A stretch of 6,527 bases of DNA from Paracoccaceae bacterium (GTDB lineage Bacteria; Pseudomonadota; Alphaproteobacteria; Rhodobacterales; Rhodobacteraceae): positions 1 to 6,527 of the forward strand of contig SKWJ01000505.1 in the NCBI GenBank assembly GCA_007128995.1, read 5' to 3'. The notes beneath the pieces are model-generated. The model saw only the letters and a list, made by a program, of their open reading frames with translations, was not told the DNA's origin and did no database searches. This document shows positions 1 through 6,527 of this stretch, piece after piece (within the stretch, counting starts at the first letter, position 1; the number at the start of each line of letters is the position of its first letter). The position numbers were made by a program, and so were the translations under genes.

Positions 1-111
1 GCGCTACGCAAGACGGGCGCTGGCGCAGCGGTTGTAGCGGACGGGACGCAAGTGTGGCCGACGGTGGCCTATCTGCGCGCGCGCCCGGACAGGAGGGCGG
101 CAAATCCGTCA

Positions 112-1329
112 TCAGGGCAATTGCGCGCCTTGCTTTGCAAGTTCTGGAACGGCACAGGCCAAAACCTCAAGGCCGCATAACAGGTCGGCCTCATCCGTAT
201 CTTCGGCAAAGCTATGGCTGATTCCGCCTATTGAGGGAACAAACATCATTGCCGCAGGCATGAGCGCGGAGACATTCGCTGCATCGTGCAGCGCGCCCGA
301 CTGTATCTCGCGCCAGCGATCAGGCGCTTTGGTCTGCGCGGCGGCCGATAACGCGGCGCGAAATCCGGTATTCATCAACACGGGCTCCAACCCGAGCATG
401 TCGGAAAAGGACAGTTGCAACCCACGCACCTCGGCCACTTCGGATGCCGTTTCGCGAATTATGGTTTCCATCCGCTGCAGACGGTCAGCCGCGCCGTCGC
501 GCCACTGCATTGAGAATACGACCTTTCCCGGCACGATGGAATGGGCGCCCGGATGCAGGCTGACATGACCGATTGTCCAGACAGTCTGTGGCGTGACAAC
601 GTTGCGCAGCCTGTCATTCAGCGCCGTGTTGAAGGCAGAAAGGGCCTGAAACGCGTCGCGGCGGCGATGCATCGGGGTTGTGCCAGCATGATTCTGCATG
701 CCTTCGAAGGTGATGCGCATGTCGCGTATTCCGACAATATCTGTGACGATGCCGATCGCCTGACCAGCCTCGTCCAGCCATGGCCCCTGTTCGATATGGC
801 ATTCCACAAACCCTGTGAAACGCCTTGGATCGACGAAGTCACCTGCAAGATGCGCCATGGCCGCGCGCGCGTCAGCGAAGCTGGTGCCGCTGCTGTCGGT
901 CAGTGTATCCGCGCGCTCAAGTGTCAGGGTACCGGACCATATGGCGCTGCCCGTCGTGACCCCGAACCTGCCCTCTTCATCCTGAAAACTGACAACCGAA
1001 ACGGCGGGGCCACCTGTTTCGCGGGAAGCGCGCGCAATCTCAAGGCCCATCACGACACCCAGGGCCCCGTCCAGCCAGCCGCCCTCGGGCTGGCTGTCGC
1101 TATGTGACCCGATCAGCAACGACCTGCCCTCTGCGAGCCCCCAAAGGTTGCCCATGGCATCAAACTGAACGCTCAGCCCCGCATCGCGCATCTTGGCCGC
1201 CAGCCATTCGCGCGCTGCGATATCCGCTGGCGAATATGCAGGTCGGATCACGCCCTTCCCGATACCCGATGCCCCGAAACCGCGCAACTCATGCAAATCT
1301 TTCAGGAATCGTTCGCCATTTATCTGCAT
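112..1329 (-). CDS. M20-family Zn-dependent amidohydrolase (N-carbamoyl-L-amino acid hydrolase / allantoate amidohydrolase type)
   Basis: This is a predicted cytosolic dinuclear-zinc hydrolase that cleaves an N-carbamoyl or ureido amide bond in amino-acid, purine or pyrimidine catabolism. The protein has 405 residues, normal for the family. Visible motifs are [15 protein letters not shown] (about 74-88; candidate metal ligands H76 and D87), DEEGRFG (about 117-123; paired Glu 118/119, base and ligand), ECHIEQGP (H178), the dimer-interface motif NHAGTTPM (213-220), SGALHDA (H348) and GISHS (H372). The ATG at 1329 was chosen because GAAGGG lies six bases before it. The reading frame stays open back to 1500, but that extension overlaps the upstream gene and looks non-coding. 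The gene follows the sugar transferase gene after 118 bases. Two motifs differ from the usual forms: EEGRF instead of EEGxRF, and GALHDA instead of GAGHDA. The family is confident, but the substrate cannot be read from sequence. The HyuC/AmaB/AllC subgroups are all possible. Confidence 0.93.
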   Translation of the reverse strand: MQINGERFLKDLHELRGFGASGIGKGVIRPAYSPADIAAREWLAAKMRDAGLSVQFDAMGNLWGLAEGRSLLIGSHSDSQPEGGWLDGALGVVMGLEIARASRETGGPAVSVVSFQDEEGRFGVTTGSAIWSGTLTLERADTLTDSSGTSFADARAAMAHLAGDFVDPRRFTGFVECHIEQGPWLDEAGQAIGIVTDIVGIRDMRITFEGMQNHAGTTPMHRRRDAFQALSAFNTALNDRLRNVVTPQTVWTIGHVSLHPGAHSIVPGKVVFSMQWRDGAADRLQRMETIIRETASEVAEVRGLQLSFSDMLGLEPVLMNTGFRAALSAAAQTKAPDRWREIQSGALHDAANVSALMPAAMMFVPSIGGISHSFAEDTDEADLLCGLEVLACAVPELAKQGAQLP

Positions 1330-1407
1330 GACATGCCCTTCATTACCTGCTGCGGAATGTGTTCTCTGGGTAGCCATATCGCGACAACGGCGCGAGGGCC
1401 AGAACCT

Positions 1408-1426
1408 GCCGCTGATATCAGTCGGC
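1408..1426. repeat. Near-perfect palindrome in the gap before the amidohydrolase gene
   Basis: The plus strand reads GCCG-CTGATATCAG-T-CGGC: a perfect 10-base palindrome flanked by complementary GCCG/CGGC arms, broken by one extra T. It lies 21 bases beyond the sugar transferase stop and 78 bases before the amidohydrolase ATG. It could be an operator for a dimeric regulator of the amidohydrolase gene. As RNA it could form a short hairpin behind the sugar transferase gene, but no U-run follows, so an intrinsic terminator is not supported. The rest of the 1330-1447 gap shows only the GAAGGG ribosome site. Confidence 0.3.
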
Positions 1427-1447
1427 TTGGGACAGTGACGCTGCAGT

Positions 1448-2104
1448 TCAGCGAGAGAATAGTCCACGCATGTCCCGAGGGAACCTGCCCCCGCGCGCAA
1501 AGCCCAGCATGCGCGCAGCTGTCACCACCATCAGCCACAGGTCAAGCTTTCGGTTTTGATGCCGTTGATAGATCAGGTCTATCTTCGCCTTCCTGGGGAC
1601 ACAGGCCCGCGCATAGATCTGGTCAGTTTCCTCTGCGCTGGCAGCACGGGACAGCAGGCGTTCTTCATGGGGGGCAAAAACAAGGCTTGCAAGCCCGGTC
1701 AACCCCGGCCGGGATTTCAGGACTTGTGCATAAAGCTTTGGAAACCGAACAACATACTGCCGCAACGGTGGGCGCGGTCCGACGAAGCTGATGTCACCGC
1801 GCAAGATATTGAAAATCTGGGGAAGTTCATCAAGCCGCGTGCGGCGCAAGACCTGTCCTGCAGCCGTTACCCGCGCGGCCTTGTCCCCGCCCGAGACACC
1901 GCTGTCACTGTCGACCACGGTCATGCTGCGCAGTTTCCACAGGGTAAAGCCCTGTGTGCTGTCATGCATGCGCTCACTGCCAAAAAAGATCGGCCTCCCC
2001 TGACGGAACCAAAGCCAGAGACTGAGCGGAAGAAGGGCCAGCAGAACGAATGGCGCAAAGAGACAGGCAAAAAACAGATCAAACAGGCGTTTTGAAAGGG
2101 TCAT
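1448..2104 (-). CDS. PglC-like monotopic phosphoglycosyl transferase (initiating bacterial sugar transferase)
   Basis: The predicted enzyme transfers a sugar-1-phosphate from a UDP-sugar to undecaprenyl phosphate at the inner membrane, the first committed step of repeat-unit assembly. Its 218 residues fit the small PglC-type class, without the long N-terminal membrane domain of WbaP/WcaJ. Visible features are KRLFDL at residues 5-10 at the start of one hydrophobic re-entrant helix (about 7-33), [10 protein letters not shown] (52-61), the catalytic Asp-Glu pair in [22 protein letters not shown] (D92/E93; 91-112), and RPGLTG (132-137). The ATG at 2104 overlaps the stop of the upstream epimerase gene as ATGA, and a weak GAGG lies about ten bases before it, so coupled translation is likely. 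The family assignment is firm. The donor is not readable; a 6-deoxy-HexNAc is inferred from the neighbouring genes. Confidence 0.96.
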   Translation of the reverse strand: MTLSKRLFDLFFACLFAPFVLLALLPLSLWLWFRQGRPIFFGSERMHDSTQGFTLWKLRSMTVVDSDSGVSGGDKAARVTAAGQVLRRTRLDELPQIFNILRGDISFVGPRPPLRQYVVRFPKLYAQVLKSRPGLTGLASLVFAPHEERLLSRAASAEETDQIYARACVPRKAKIDLIYQRHQNRKLDLWLMVVTAARMLGFARGGRFPRDMRGLFSR

Positions 2105-2958
2105 GCGGCGCCGCGCCTCATCCTGTCATCCTGTTGCCAATCCGCGACAATGGCTGTTGCCTCCGCATCAGGAACCGGCACAATCTTACCCAGGCGCGTG
2201 ACATCCAGCACCACTTTTTCCACTGCGTGTTCCGGTGCGGGGTGCCAGGTCACATCGAATCCGGCTGCTGTGCAAAGATCGGCCATGGCAACGCCGCCGC
2301 GCAACGCAAGGTTCAACTGCTCTGGCAGGGGCGCACCAGATATGGCCTGCGTGATCAGGGCTTGCAGCACCGCGCCAAATGCGACTGGCCCGATATAGGA
2401 CCGAAGCGGCCCGGCGCCGCTTTCGAACTGGTCCAGCCGGCGCACATGACCCGGCGCACCGAGAAGCGCATCGGCCCCGGCCACATTGCCAATGCGCAAG
2501 GCAGTGGCCTTCACGCCAGACTGCGCCGCAAACGCCAGTGCATGCGCTTCCATATCCAGTTTGGCCTGCCCGTAGGGCGCGGCGGGACGGGCGCGCGTGG
2601 TTTCGTCCAGGGCGGTTTCTGCGCCACCATAGACGGCCGCCGATGACGACAGCATGACATGACCTGCGCCAAGAGCGCTGGCGCAGGTCACGGCTGCGCA
2701 GGCAAGTCTTGTGTTGAGCGCAAGATCACCTTTGCCCGGAACGACCCCGGCAAGTCCGAGAACAAGATCGACCGGCGCGATATCGGGCGGCGCGTCCAGC
2801 GGGTCAAACACCGTGATCTCGCCATGTGGTCCCCACGTTTCGGGGGCGCTGCGGAATTGCCAGACTGGATGAAGCGATGAGGCGGACCAATGCCGCCGGA
2901 GTATGGTTCCGAGCCGTCCACTTGCCCCAAGGATCAGAATACGCGCTGCACGTGTCAC
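2101..2958 (-). CDS. Extended short-chain dehydrogenase: NAD(P)-dependent sugar epimerase/reductase
   Basis: The 285-residue protein has a Rossmann fold of the NAD-dependent epimerase/dehydratase family. The N-terminal dinucleotide-binding motif GASGRLG spans residues 11-17 after the first beta strand (RILIL). The active-site serine region is LSSSAAVYGG (103-112), and the YxxxK catalytic pair is Y129/K133. ALRIGNVAG (153-161) matches the family's conserved R-x-N/G-N-V region. The start is GTG at 2958, overlapping the stop of the export gene as GTGA. There is no good Shine-Dalgarno, so translation probably depends on coupling. The stop in turn overlaps the sugar transferase start. The position between dehydratase, export and transferase genes points to nucleotide-sugar modification, either C4 epimerisation or reduction of a 4-keto sugar. 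The protein is shorter than typical GalE (about 330-340), which mildly favours a reductase. The exact reaction is inference. Confidence 0.9.
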   Translation of the reverse strand: MTRAARILILGASGRLGTILRRHWSASSLHPVWQFRSAPETWGPHGEITVFDPLDAPPDIAPVDLVLGLAGVVPGKGDLALNTRLACAAVTCASALGAGHVMLSSSAAVYGGAETALDETTRARPAAPYGQAKLDMEAHALAFAAQSGVKATALRIGNVAGADALLGAPGHVRRLDQFESGAGPLRSYIGPVAFGAVLQALITQAISGAPLPEQLNLALRGGVAMADLCTAAGFDVTWHPAPEHAVEKVVLDVTRLGKIVPVPDAEATAIVADWQQDDRMRRGAA

Positions 2959-4106
2959 TGGTTGCTGATTGCCCGTCCAAACCCGAGGGCTGCCCCGAAC
3001 AGCCCAAGGACGCGCAGTGTCGTAACGGCCGGTGCCTGTGTCGCCAGAACAATGTCATCAGGCTGGATAAGGAACTCATCAGCACTGAACAGACCATCGG
3101 CCCGCGTCAGATCGAAGCTGAAGACAACACGGCTATTGGGGGGGCCGTCCGGGCGCAGCGTGTCGCGCGGGTCATAGCGCCGCAGAACCAGAATGCCGCG
3201 CGGATCTGCGCGGGTATCTGAAATGCCGCCCATCAGCGACACGGCGCGCAGCGCACTGACCTCTTCCTCGTCAAAGCCAACGACTTCTTCGCGCTGGGAC
3301 GCGCCAAGCGCCTTGAAACTGCGCGGGTCGGCTTCGACCAGAACCCGATCGCCGCCGCGCAGGGCCGGGTCATTTGCCGGGGCGCTGAGCACAAACTCCC
3401 AAGGCCTGCGGAACACCTGATTCCCGCGAATGATCTGGACCTGCGGGTTCTTGAGTGCGGAACTGACGCCTCCTGCGGCAGCGATCAGGCTGGTCAGAGG
3501 CAGGTTTTGTTCATTGAGCGGATAGGTGCCGGGGTTTGCGACACCGCCCAGCATCTGGACAGAGTTGCGCCGTCCCTCGCTGACTTCCATCTGGACCTGT
3601 GCCGAGGGGATGATGCTGGTCAGGCGCTCTTGCAGGCGCGTCCTCGCCCGCTCTGCTGTCAGCCCGGCGACCTGCACTTCGTCGACATAGGGCAGGCTGA
3701 CATTGCCGGATGCATTGATCACCACATTGGCGATATCCGCAAAGGGCGAATCCGCGCTTGTGATCAGCGAGCTTTCTTCCGGGTCCCAGACCCGAAGCGA
3801 CAACCGGTCACCCGGCGCAAGGATCTGGTCGGTCGGTGCGGCCCCGCCGCTTGGCCAGCCGGTATGCAACTGTCCATTGCGTGGCCCCCACGAAGGATAG
3901 AGTGACAACCGCTCGCGCGTGACAATTTCAAGTGCAAAATCTGCTCCCTCGGCATCGGGTCGGGCAAGGACTTCACGCTGGCTTGGGGCACCGCGCGGAA
4001 TGCTGCAACCTGTCAGGCTCAGCGCGGCAATCCCCCACATCACCTGTCGTCTCTTCAAGCTACCTGTCAAATCCTGCCCCTCAGTACGCGCCCCACGCGC
4101 CATCAT
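2955..4106 (-). CDS. Polysaccharide export outer-membrane lipoprotein (Wza/KpsD-like OPX family)
   Basis: This is a predicted periplasmic/outer-membrane channel component that exports capsule or exopolysaccharide. From ATG 4106 it has 383 residues. A basic stretch (KRR), a short hydrophobic segment and the lipobox LTGC give a lipidated Cys at about residue 34. The polysaccharide export domain follows (about 92-177; APGDRLSLRVWD, then GNVSLPYVDEVQVAGLT). A first SLBB domain covers about 180-240 (LGGVANPGTYPL, AAAGGVSSALKNPQV), and a second runs from about 262 (ALGASQREEVVGFDEEEVSALRAVSLMGG). The C-terminal hydrophobic segment (TLRVLGLFGAALGFGRA) may be the membrane-inserting helix. ATG 4106 was chosen because AGGA lies five bases upstream; the adjacent ATG at 4103 is equally possible. 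The frame also opens at GTG 4160 without a convincing ribosome site. The gene follows the dehydratase gene after 121 bases and overlaps the next gene by four. No partner co-polymerase (Wzc/KpsE) lies in the window. Confidence 0.95.
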   Translation of the reverse strand: MMARGARTEGQDLTGSLKRRQVMWGIAALSLTGCSIPRGAPSQREVLARPDAEGADFALEIVTRERLSLYPSWGPRNGQLHTGWPSGGAAPTDQILAPGDRLSLRVWDPEESSLITSADSPFADIANVVINASGNVSLPYVDEVQVAGLTAERARTRLQERLTSIIPSAQVQMEVSEGRRNSVQMLGGVANPGTYPLNEQNLPLTSLIAAAGGVSSALKNPQVQIIRGNQVFRRPWEFVLSAPANDPALRGGDRVLVEADPRSFKALGASQREEVVGFDEEEVSALRAVSLMGGISDTRADPRGILVLRRYDPRDTLRPDGPPNSRVVFSFDLTRADGLFSADEFLIQPDDIVLATQAPAVTTLRVLGLFGAALGFGRAISNQ

Positions 4107-4117
4107 ACTTTTCCTAC

Positions 4118-4139
4118 GGATACCCTGCCGGGTCAATCC
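4118..4139 (-). promoter_or_regulatory. Hairpin immediately before the export gene's ribosome binding site
   Basis: On the minus strand GGAT-TG-ACCC-GGCA-GGGT-ATCC can fold into an eight-pair stem with a two-base bulge and a four-base loop. Its 3' end is directly followed by GTAGGAAAAGT and ATG 4106. No U-run follows, so it is not a standard intrinsic terminator. It could modulate translation of the export gene or mark a processing site between the dehydratase cistron and the next. It makes most sense if translation starts at 4106; with the GTG at 4160 it would lie inside the coding region. The pairing is visible in the sequence; the function is inference. Confidence 0.3.
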
Positions 4140-4227
4140 ATGGTTGGCATCGTGTTTCACTGTCCCGCGGGATGACGCCCTGATGCAACGTATCCAAGAC
4201 GTGACAGCAAGCCAGTCGCGGGCAAAT

Positions 4228-6270
4228 CTAGCTCTTGTCGCTGACGATCCGCAATTTCGTGTCCTTCAGGGCCACTTTGGGGGCGGCGGCGGCCGCTTCC
4301 TGCCACATGAGATCATGAATATCCATGTCCTTGGGCGCATATCCCAGCGGCGCGGCCAGCAGCAATCGACGGATTGCCTGCAGATCAAAGGCTAAGCACG
4401 CGGCGTGCAATTCGTCCAGAAACCGCGAGAGTTCGGCCGGGGGCATGACCAGTTCCGACGCGGTCATTATTCGAGGATGCTCTGTGCCTTCAGGGTCCTT
4501 GCTGATCAGCAATTCCTCAAACAGTTTTTCGCCGGGCTGAAGCCCGGTGATCTGAATGGGAATGTCTGCTACCGGGCCTTCGGGATTTCCGGTTTCATCC
4601 AGCATGTAGGGGACCAGCCCATGCAGGCGGATCATGGATATTGCCAGATCCAGAATGCGCACGGGTTCGCCCATATCAAGCACGAAGACGTCCCCTCCAC
4701 GCGCCATCGCTCCGGCCTGAATGACCAGCTGGGCCGCTTCCGGGATTGTCATGAAATAACGTGTCACGTCACGATGCGTCACAGTGACCGGGCCGCCACG
4801 CTCGATCTGATCACGGAATCTGGGAATGACCGAACCGGATGATCCCAGCACATTGCCGAAGCGCACCATTGAAAAAACTGTCTGCCCACGATGTTCCTGC
4901 GCCAGACCCTGACAGATCAATTCAGCAAGGCGCTTGCTGACCCCCATGATGTTGGTCGGACGAACGGTCTTGTCCGTTGACACAAGAATGAAATGCTCAA
5001 CCCCGCATTCGGCAGAAGCCTCGGCGATAACGCGCGTTCCGAAGACATTATTGTGCAGCCCTTCGATATGGTTTTCCTCGACCATGGCGACATGCTTGTA
5101 GGCGGCGGCATGATAGACGGTCTGTACCTTGAATCGCCGCAATATGGCGCGGATGCGCCGGGGGTTTTGCACCGAGCCGAGCATTGGCACAAGATCGACT
5201 GCATCATCGCCCAGCGTATCGCGCAACTCGGTCACCGCCGAATAGAGCGCGTATTCCGAGACATCGAGCATGATCAGAACTTTCGGATTCTGCGCGATGA
5301 TCTGTCGGCACAGTTCAGACCCGATCGAGCCGCCCGCCCCTGTTACCAGCACAGCTTTTCCGGCAATGTTGCGCTGCATCAGGGCTTTGCGCGGTGGAAC
5401 AGGATCGCGGCCCAGCAATTCTTCGGGCATCACGGATCTCAGATCGGTCAACCGCGCGCGCCCGGCGACAACATCGCCCATACTGGGGATCGTCTTGACT
5501 TCGACCCCCAGCAGTTCGAGCTTCGCAACGATGCGCCTGCGCCGCATCCGGTTCACGCTGGGCAATGCCATCAGGACTTCACGCACCTGCCAATGGTCGA
5601 TCAGCGTGCGAAGCTCAGCCGGCGAATAGACCCGGATGCCATTGATCGTGGTGCCATGTAATCTGGCGTCATCATCAACAAGCGCGACCGGCACATATTC
5701 GGTGCTCAGATAAAGCGCGGCAACAAGCTGCTGTCCTGCATTTCCGGCCCCGTAGATGATCACAGGCGTTGACGTCCGCAATCCGGGGCGGCGCAAAACG
5801 GCCCGCCCCCAGAACCGGATCCCGCCAACCGCCAGAAGCACTGTCATGGCATGGATCACGGCCACAGCGGGCGAAACCGGACCCCCAAGGATTTCGATGA
5901 TCGCAAGCATCGTGGCCGCACCGGCAACCGCCCCGACGACGACACTGCGCATGGCATTGCCGGTTATGAAGCGCAGGATGGCACGATAAAGGCCGAAGTG
6001 ATTGAATGTGATAAGGCATACCGGCACGACGGGCAGGACGACTGCCCAGGAAAGAGGATCGGCCAGTTGCGAAAGGGGCGCGCCGTTGAGCAGCAGGGCC
6101 ACGGCAAAGGCGGCCAGAATGAGGATCGCATCCACAAACATGTGGATCTTGCGTTTTCTGGCCCGGTTCAGCCCATCCGGCAGCAGGGCAATCTCAGGCA
6201 GCATCGAGTTGAGGAATTTTTTTCCCTTGCGACGCCACTTCAAGAAAACTCTGGGATCGTAGCCTGCCAT
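4228..6270 (-). CDS. Membrane-bound nucleoside-diphosphate-sugar 4,6-dehydratase (CapD/WbpM/PglF type)
   Basis: The predicted inner-membrane enzyme converts a UDP-HexNAc, usually UDP-GlcNAc, to a UDP-4-keto-6-deoxy sugar using bound NAD. From ATG 6270 it has 680 residues, as expected for the long two-Rossmann forms. It has four hydrophobic segments (about 44-63, 74-90, 107-128, 134-153). A first Rossmann-like domain begins with IIYGAGNAGQQL (about 171-182). The catalytic SDR domain follows, with VTGAGGSIGSE (309-319), YHAAAYKHVAMVE (about 386-398), STDK (431-434) and PTNIMGVSKR (438-447). Thr-Asp-Lys and a Met (about 442) replacing the classical SDR Tyr are diagnostic of inverting or retaining 4,6-dehydratases of this group. 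QPGEKLFEELL (578-588) is also conserved. ATG 6270 has only a weak AGAAAG upstream, while an in-frame TTG at 6321 has none. The gene is the first of the minus-strand set. The family is firm; the C5-inverting versus retaining outcome is not readable. Confidence 0.95.
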   Translation of the reverse strand: MAGYDPRVFLKWRRKGKKFLNSMLPEIALLPDGLNRARKRKIHMFVDAILILAAFAVALLLNGAPLSQLADPLSWAVVLPVVPVCLITFNHFGLYRAILRFITGNAMRSVVVGAVAGAATMLAIIEILGGPVSPAVAVIHAMTVLLAVGGIRFWGRAVLRRPGLRTSTPVIIYGAGNAGQQLVAALYLSTEYVPVALVDDDARLHGTTINGIRVYSPAELRTLIDHWQVREVLMALPSVNRMRRRRIVAKLELLGVEVKTIPSMGDVVAGRARLTDLRSVMPEELLGRDPVPPRKALMQRNIAGKAVLVTGAGGSIGSELCRQIIAQNPKVLIMLDVSEYALYSAVTELRDTLGDDAVDLVPMLGSVQNPRRIRAILRRFKVQTVYHAAAYKHVAMVEENHIEGLHNNVFGTRVIAEASAECGVEHFILVSTDKTVRPTNIMGVSKRLAELICQGLAQEHRGQTVFSMVRFGNVLGSSGSVIPRFRDQIERGGPVTVTHRDVTRYFMTIPEAAQLVIQAGAMARGGDVFVLDMGEPVRILDLAISMIRLHGLVPYMLDETGNPEGPVADIPIQITGLQPGEKLFEELLISKDPEGTEHPRIMTASELVMPPAELSRFLDELHAACLAFDLQAIRRLLLAAPLGYAPKDMDIHDLMWQEAAAAAPKVALKDTKLRIVSDKS

Positions 6271-6527
6271 CACGTGACTTTCTGTGCTGCCTGTCGCTTC
6301 CCGTTCAGGTGGCCCGCGCAACGGTAATTCTTAGTAAAAAAGAAATCATCACTGGCAGATGAGGCTTTCAAGGTCAACCCTGCAAAGCTTTTCGGCGGGT
6401 TGCTCTGCCATTTGTGCCTTTGGTTTGTGCAGCGGCTATGCCTATTCCGGACTGCCCGAGAAGCCCCCGTCACTCTGGGCGCGAGAAACGTGCGGAAGTG
6501 TCTGTAATATGCACCTTGCGCGGACCC
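6271..6527. other. Upstream non-coding region, probably between divergent genes
   Basis: No convincing gene is seen here. The stretch is less G/C-biased than the coding regions and includes an A/T-rich patch near 6322-6346. On the plus strand an ATG at 6509 follows GGAAG (6494-6498) after ten bases and stays open to the edge (MHLART). This could be the start of a divergent gene, but six codons are too few to judge. A 67-codon minus-strand frame (GTG 6473 to TGA 6270) overlaps the dehydratase start as TGATG but has no ribosome site or recognisable content. Two copies of TTTGTGC lie 13 bases apart (6411-6417, 6424-6430). Confidence 0.5.
6345..6371 (-). promoter_or_regulatory. Weak sigma-70-like promoter candidate upstream of the dehydratase gene
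   Basis: On the minus strand TTGAAA (6371-6366) is followed after 15 bases by GATGAT (6350-6345), which matches four of six bases of the -10 consensus. An A/T-rich stretch comes next (about 6322-6346). A second -35-like TTGACC sits directly upstream (6377-6372). The spacer is short and the -10 imperfect, so this is only the best visible candidate. Transcription from here would give a leader of roughly 65-70 bases before ATG 6270. Confidence 0.25.

Noticed and set aside
77..87. Alternating GC tract as a terminator or special structure
   Set aside because: It has no stem with a following U-run on either strand; such tracts are common in high-G+C DNA.
541..1107. Long plus-strand open frame of 188 codons opposite the amidohydrolase gene
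   Set aside because: It lies fully antisense to a gene with clear catalytic motifs, has no recognisable domain, and is expected from high G+C codon bias.
1330..1500. N-terminal extension of the amidohydrolase to 1500
   Set aside because: It would overlap the sugar transferase gene, the added residues look non-coding, and a good ribosome site supports ATG 1329.
1556..2095. Plus-strand open frame of 179 codons opposite the sugar transferase gene
   Set aside because: It is an antisense shadow of a well-supported gene and shows no motif or ribosome site.
4107..4160. N-terminal extension of the export protein to GTG 4160
   Set aside because: There is no convincing ribosome site, and it would place the lipobox Cys at residue 52, long for a signal peptide. 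ATG 4106 has AGGA at proper spacing.
4993..5661. Plus-strand open frame of 222 codons opposite the dehydratase gene
   Set aside because: It lies antisense to the conserved catalytic domain, and its His/Arg-rich translation resembles no known protein.
6271..6321. N-terminal extension of the dehydratase to TTG 6321
   Set aside because: It has no Shine-Dalgarno and a rare start codon; the added 17 residues lack hydrophobic or family-like content.

Overview
The window looks like part of an exopolysaccharide or capsule biosynthesis locus from an alphaproteobacterium, most likely a member of the Rhodobacterales (Rhodobacteraceae/Paracoccaceae). This placement is inference. It rests on the high G+C content, the G/C-rich third codon positions, and the outer-membrane export protein, whose sequence resembles the KpsD/Wza-like export proteins I know from that group. 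No rRNA, tRNA, IS element, CRISPR array or phage gene is visible.

All five supported genes lie on the minus strand, so transcription runs from right to left. From 5' to 3' they are: (i) a membrane-anchored nucleoside-diphosphate-sugar 4,6-dehydratase of the CapD/WbpM/PglF type (4228-6270); (ii) a lipoprotein polysaccharide export protein of the Wza/OPX family (2955-4106); (iii) an extended short-chain NAD(P)-dependent epimerase/reductase (2101-2958); (iv) a PglC-like monotopic phosphoglycosyl transferase (1448-2104); and (v) an M20-type zinc amidohydrolase of the carbamoylase/allantoate amidohydrolase family (112-1329). Genes ii, iii and iv are chained by 4-base overlaps (GTGA and ATGA), which suggests translational coupling. 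Gaps of about 120 bases separate i from ii and iv from v. Positions 6271-6527, upstream of the first gene, are non-coding as far as I can tell. This stretch contains an A/T-rich patch and a weak promoter candidate.

A coherent reading is as follows. The dehydratase makes a UDP-4-keto-6-deoxy-HexNAc. The small SDR reduces or epimerises it. The PglC-like enzyme transfers the sugar-1-phosphate to undecaprenyl phosphate to start a repeat unit. The OPX lipoprotein exports the finished polymer across the outer membrane. The dehydratase-SDR-PGT trio resembles the WreV/WreQ/WreU logic of rhizobial QuiNAc-initiated O-antigen synthesis. The amidohydrolase has no obvious role in this pathway and may be an independent catabolic gene that happens to be adjacent. 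I did not find a clearly new biological system. The points most worth checking are the sugar pathway hypothesis, the variant active-site spacing in the amidohydrolase, a hairpin directly before the export gene's ribosome binding site, and a near-palindrome in front of the amidohydrolase gene.
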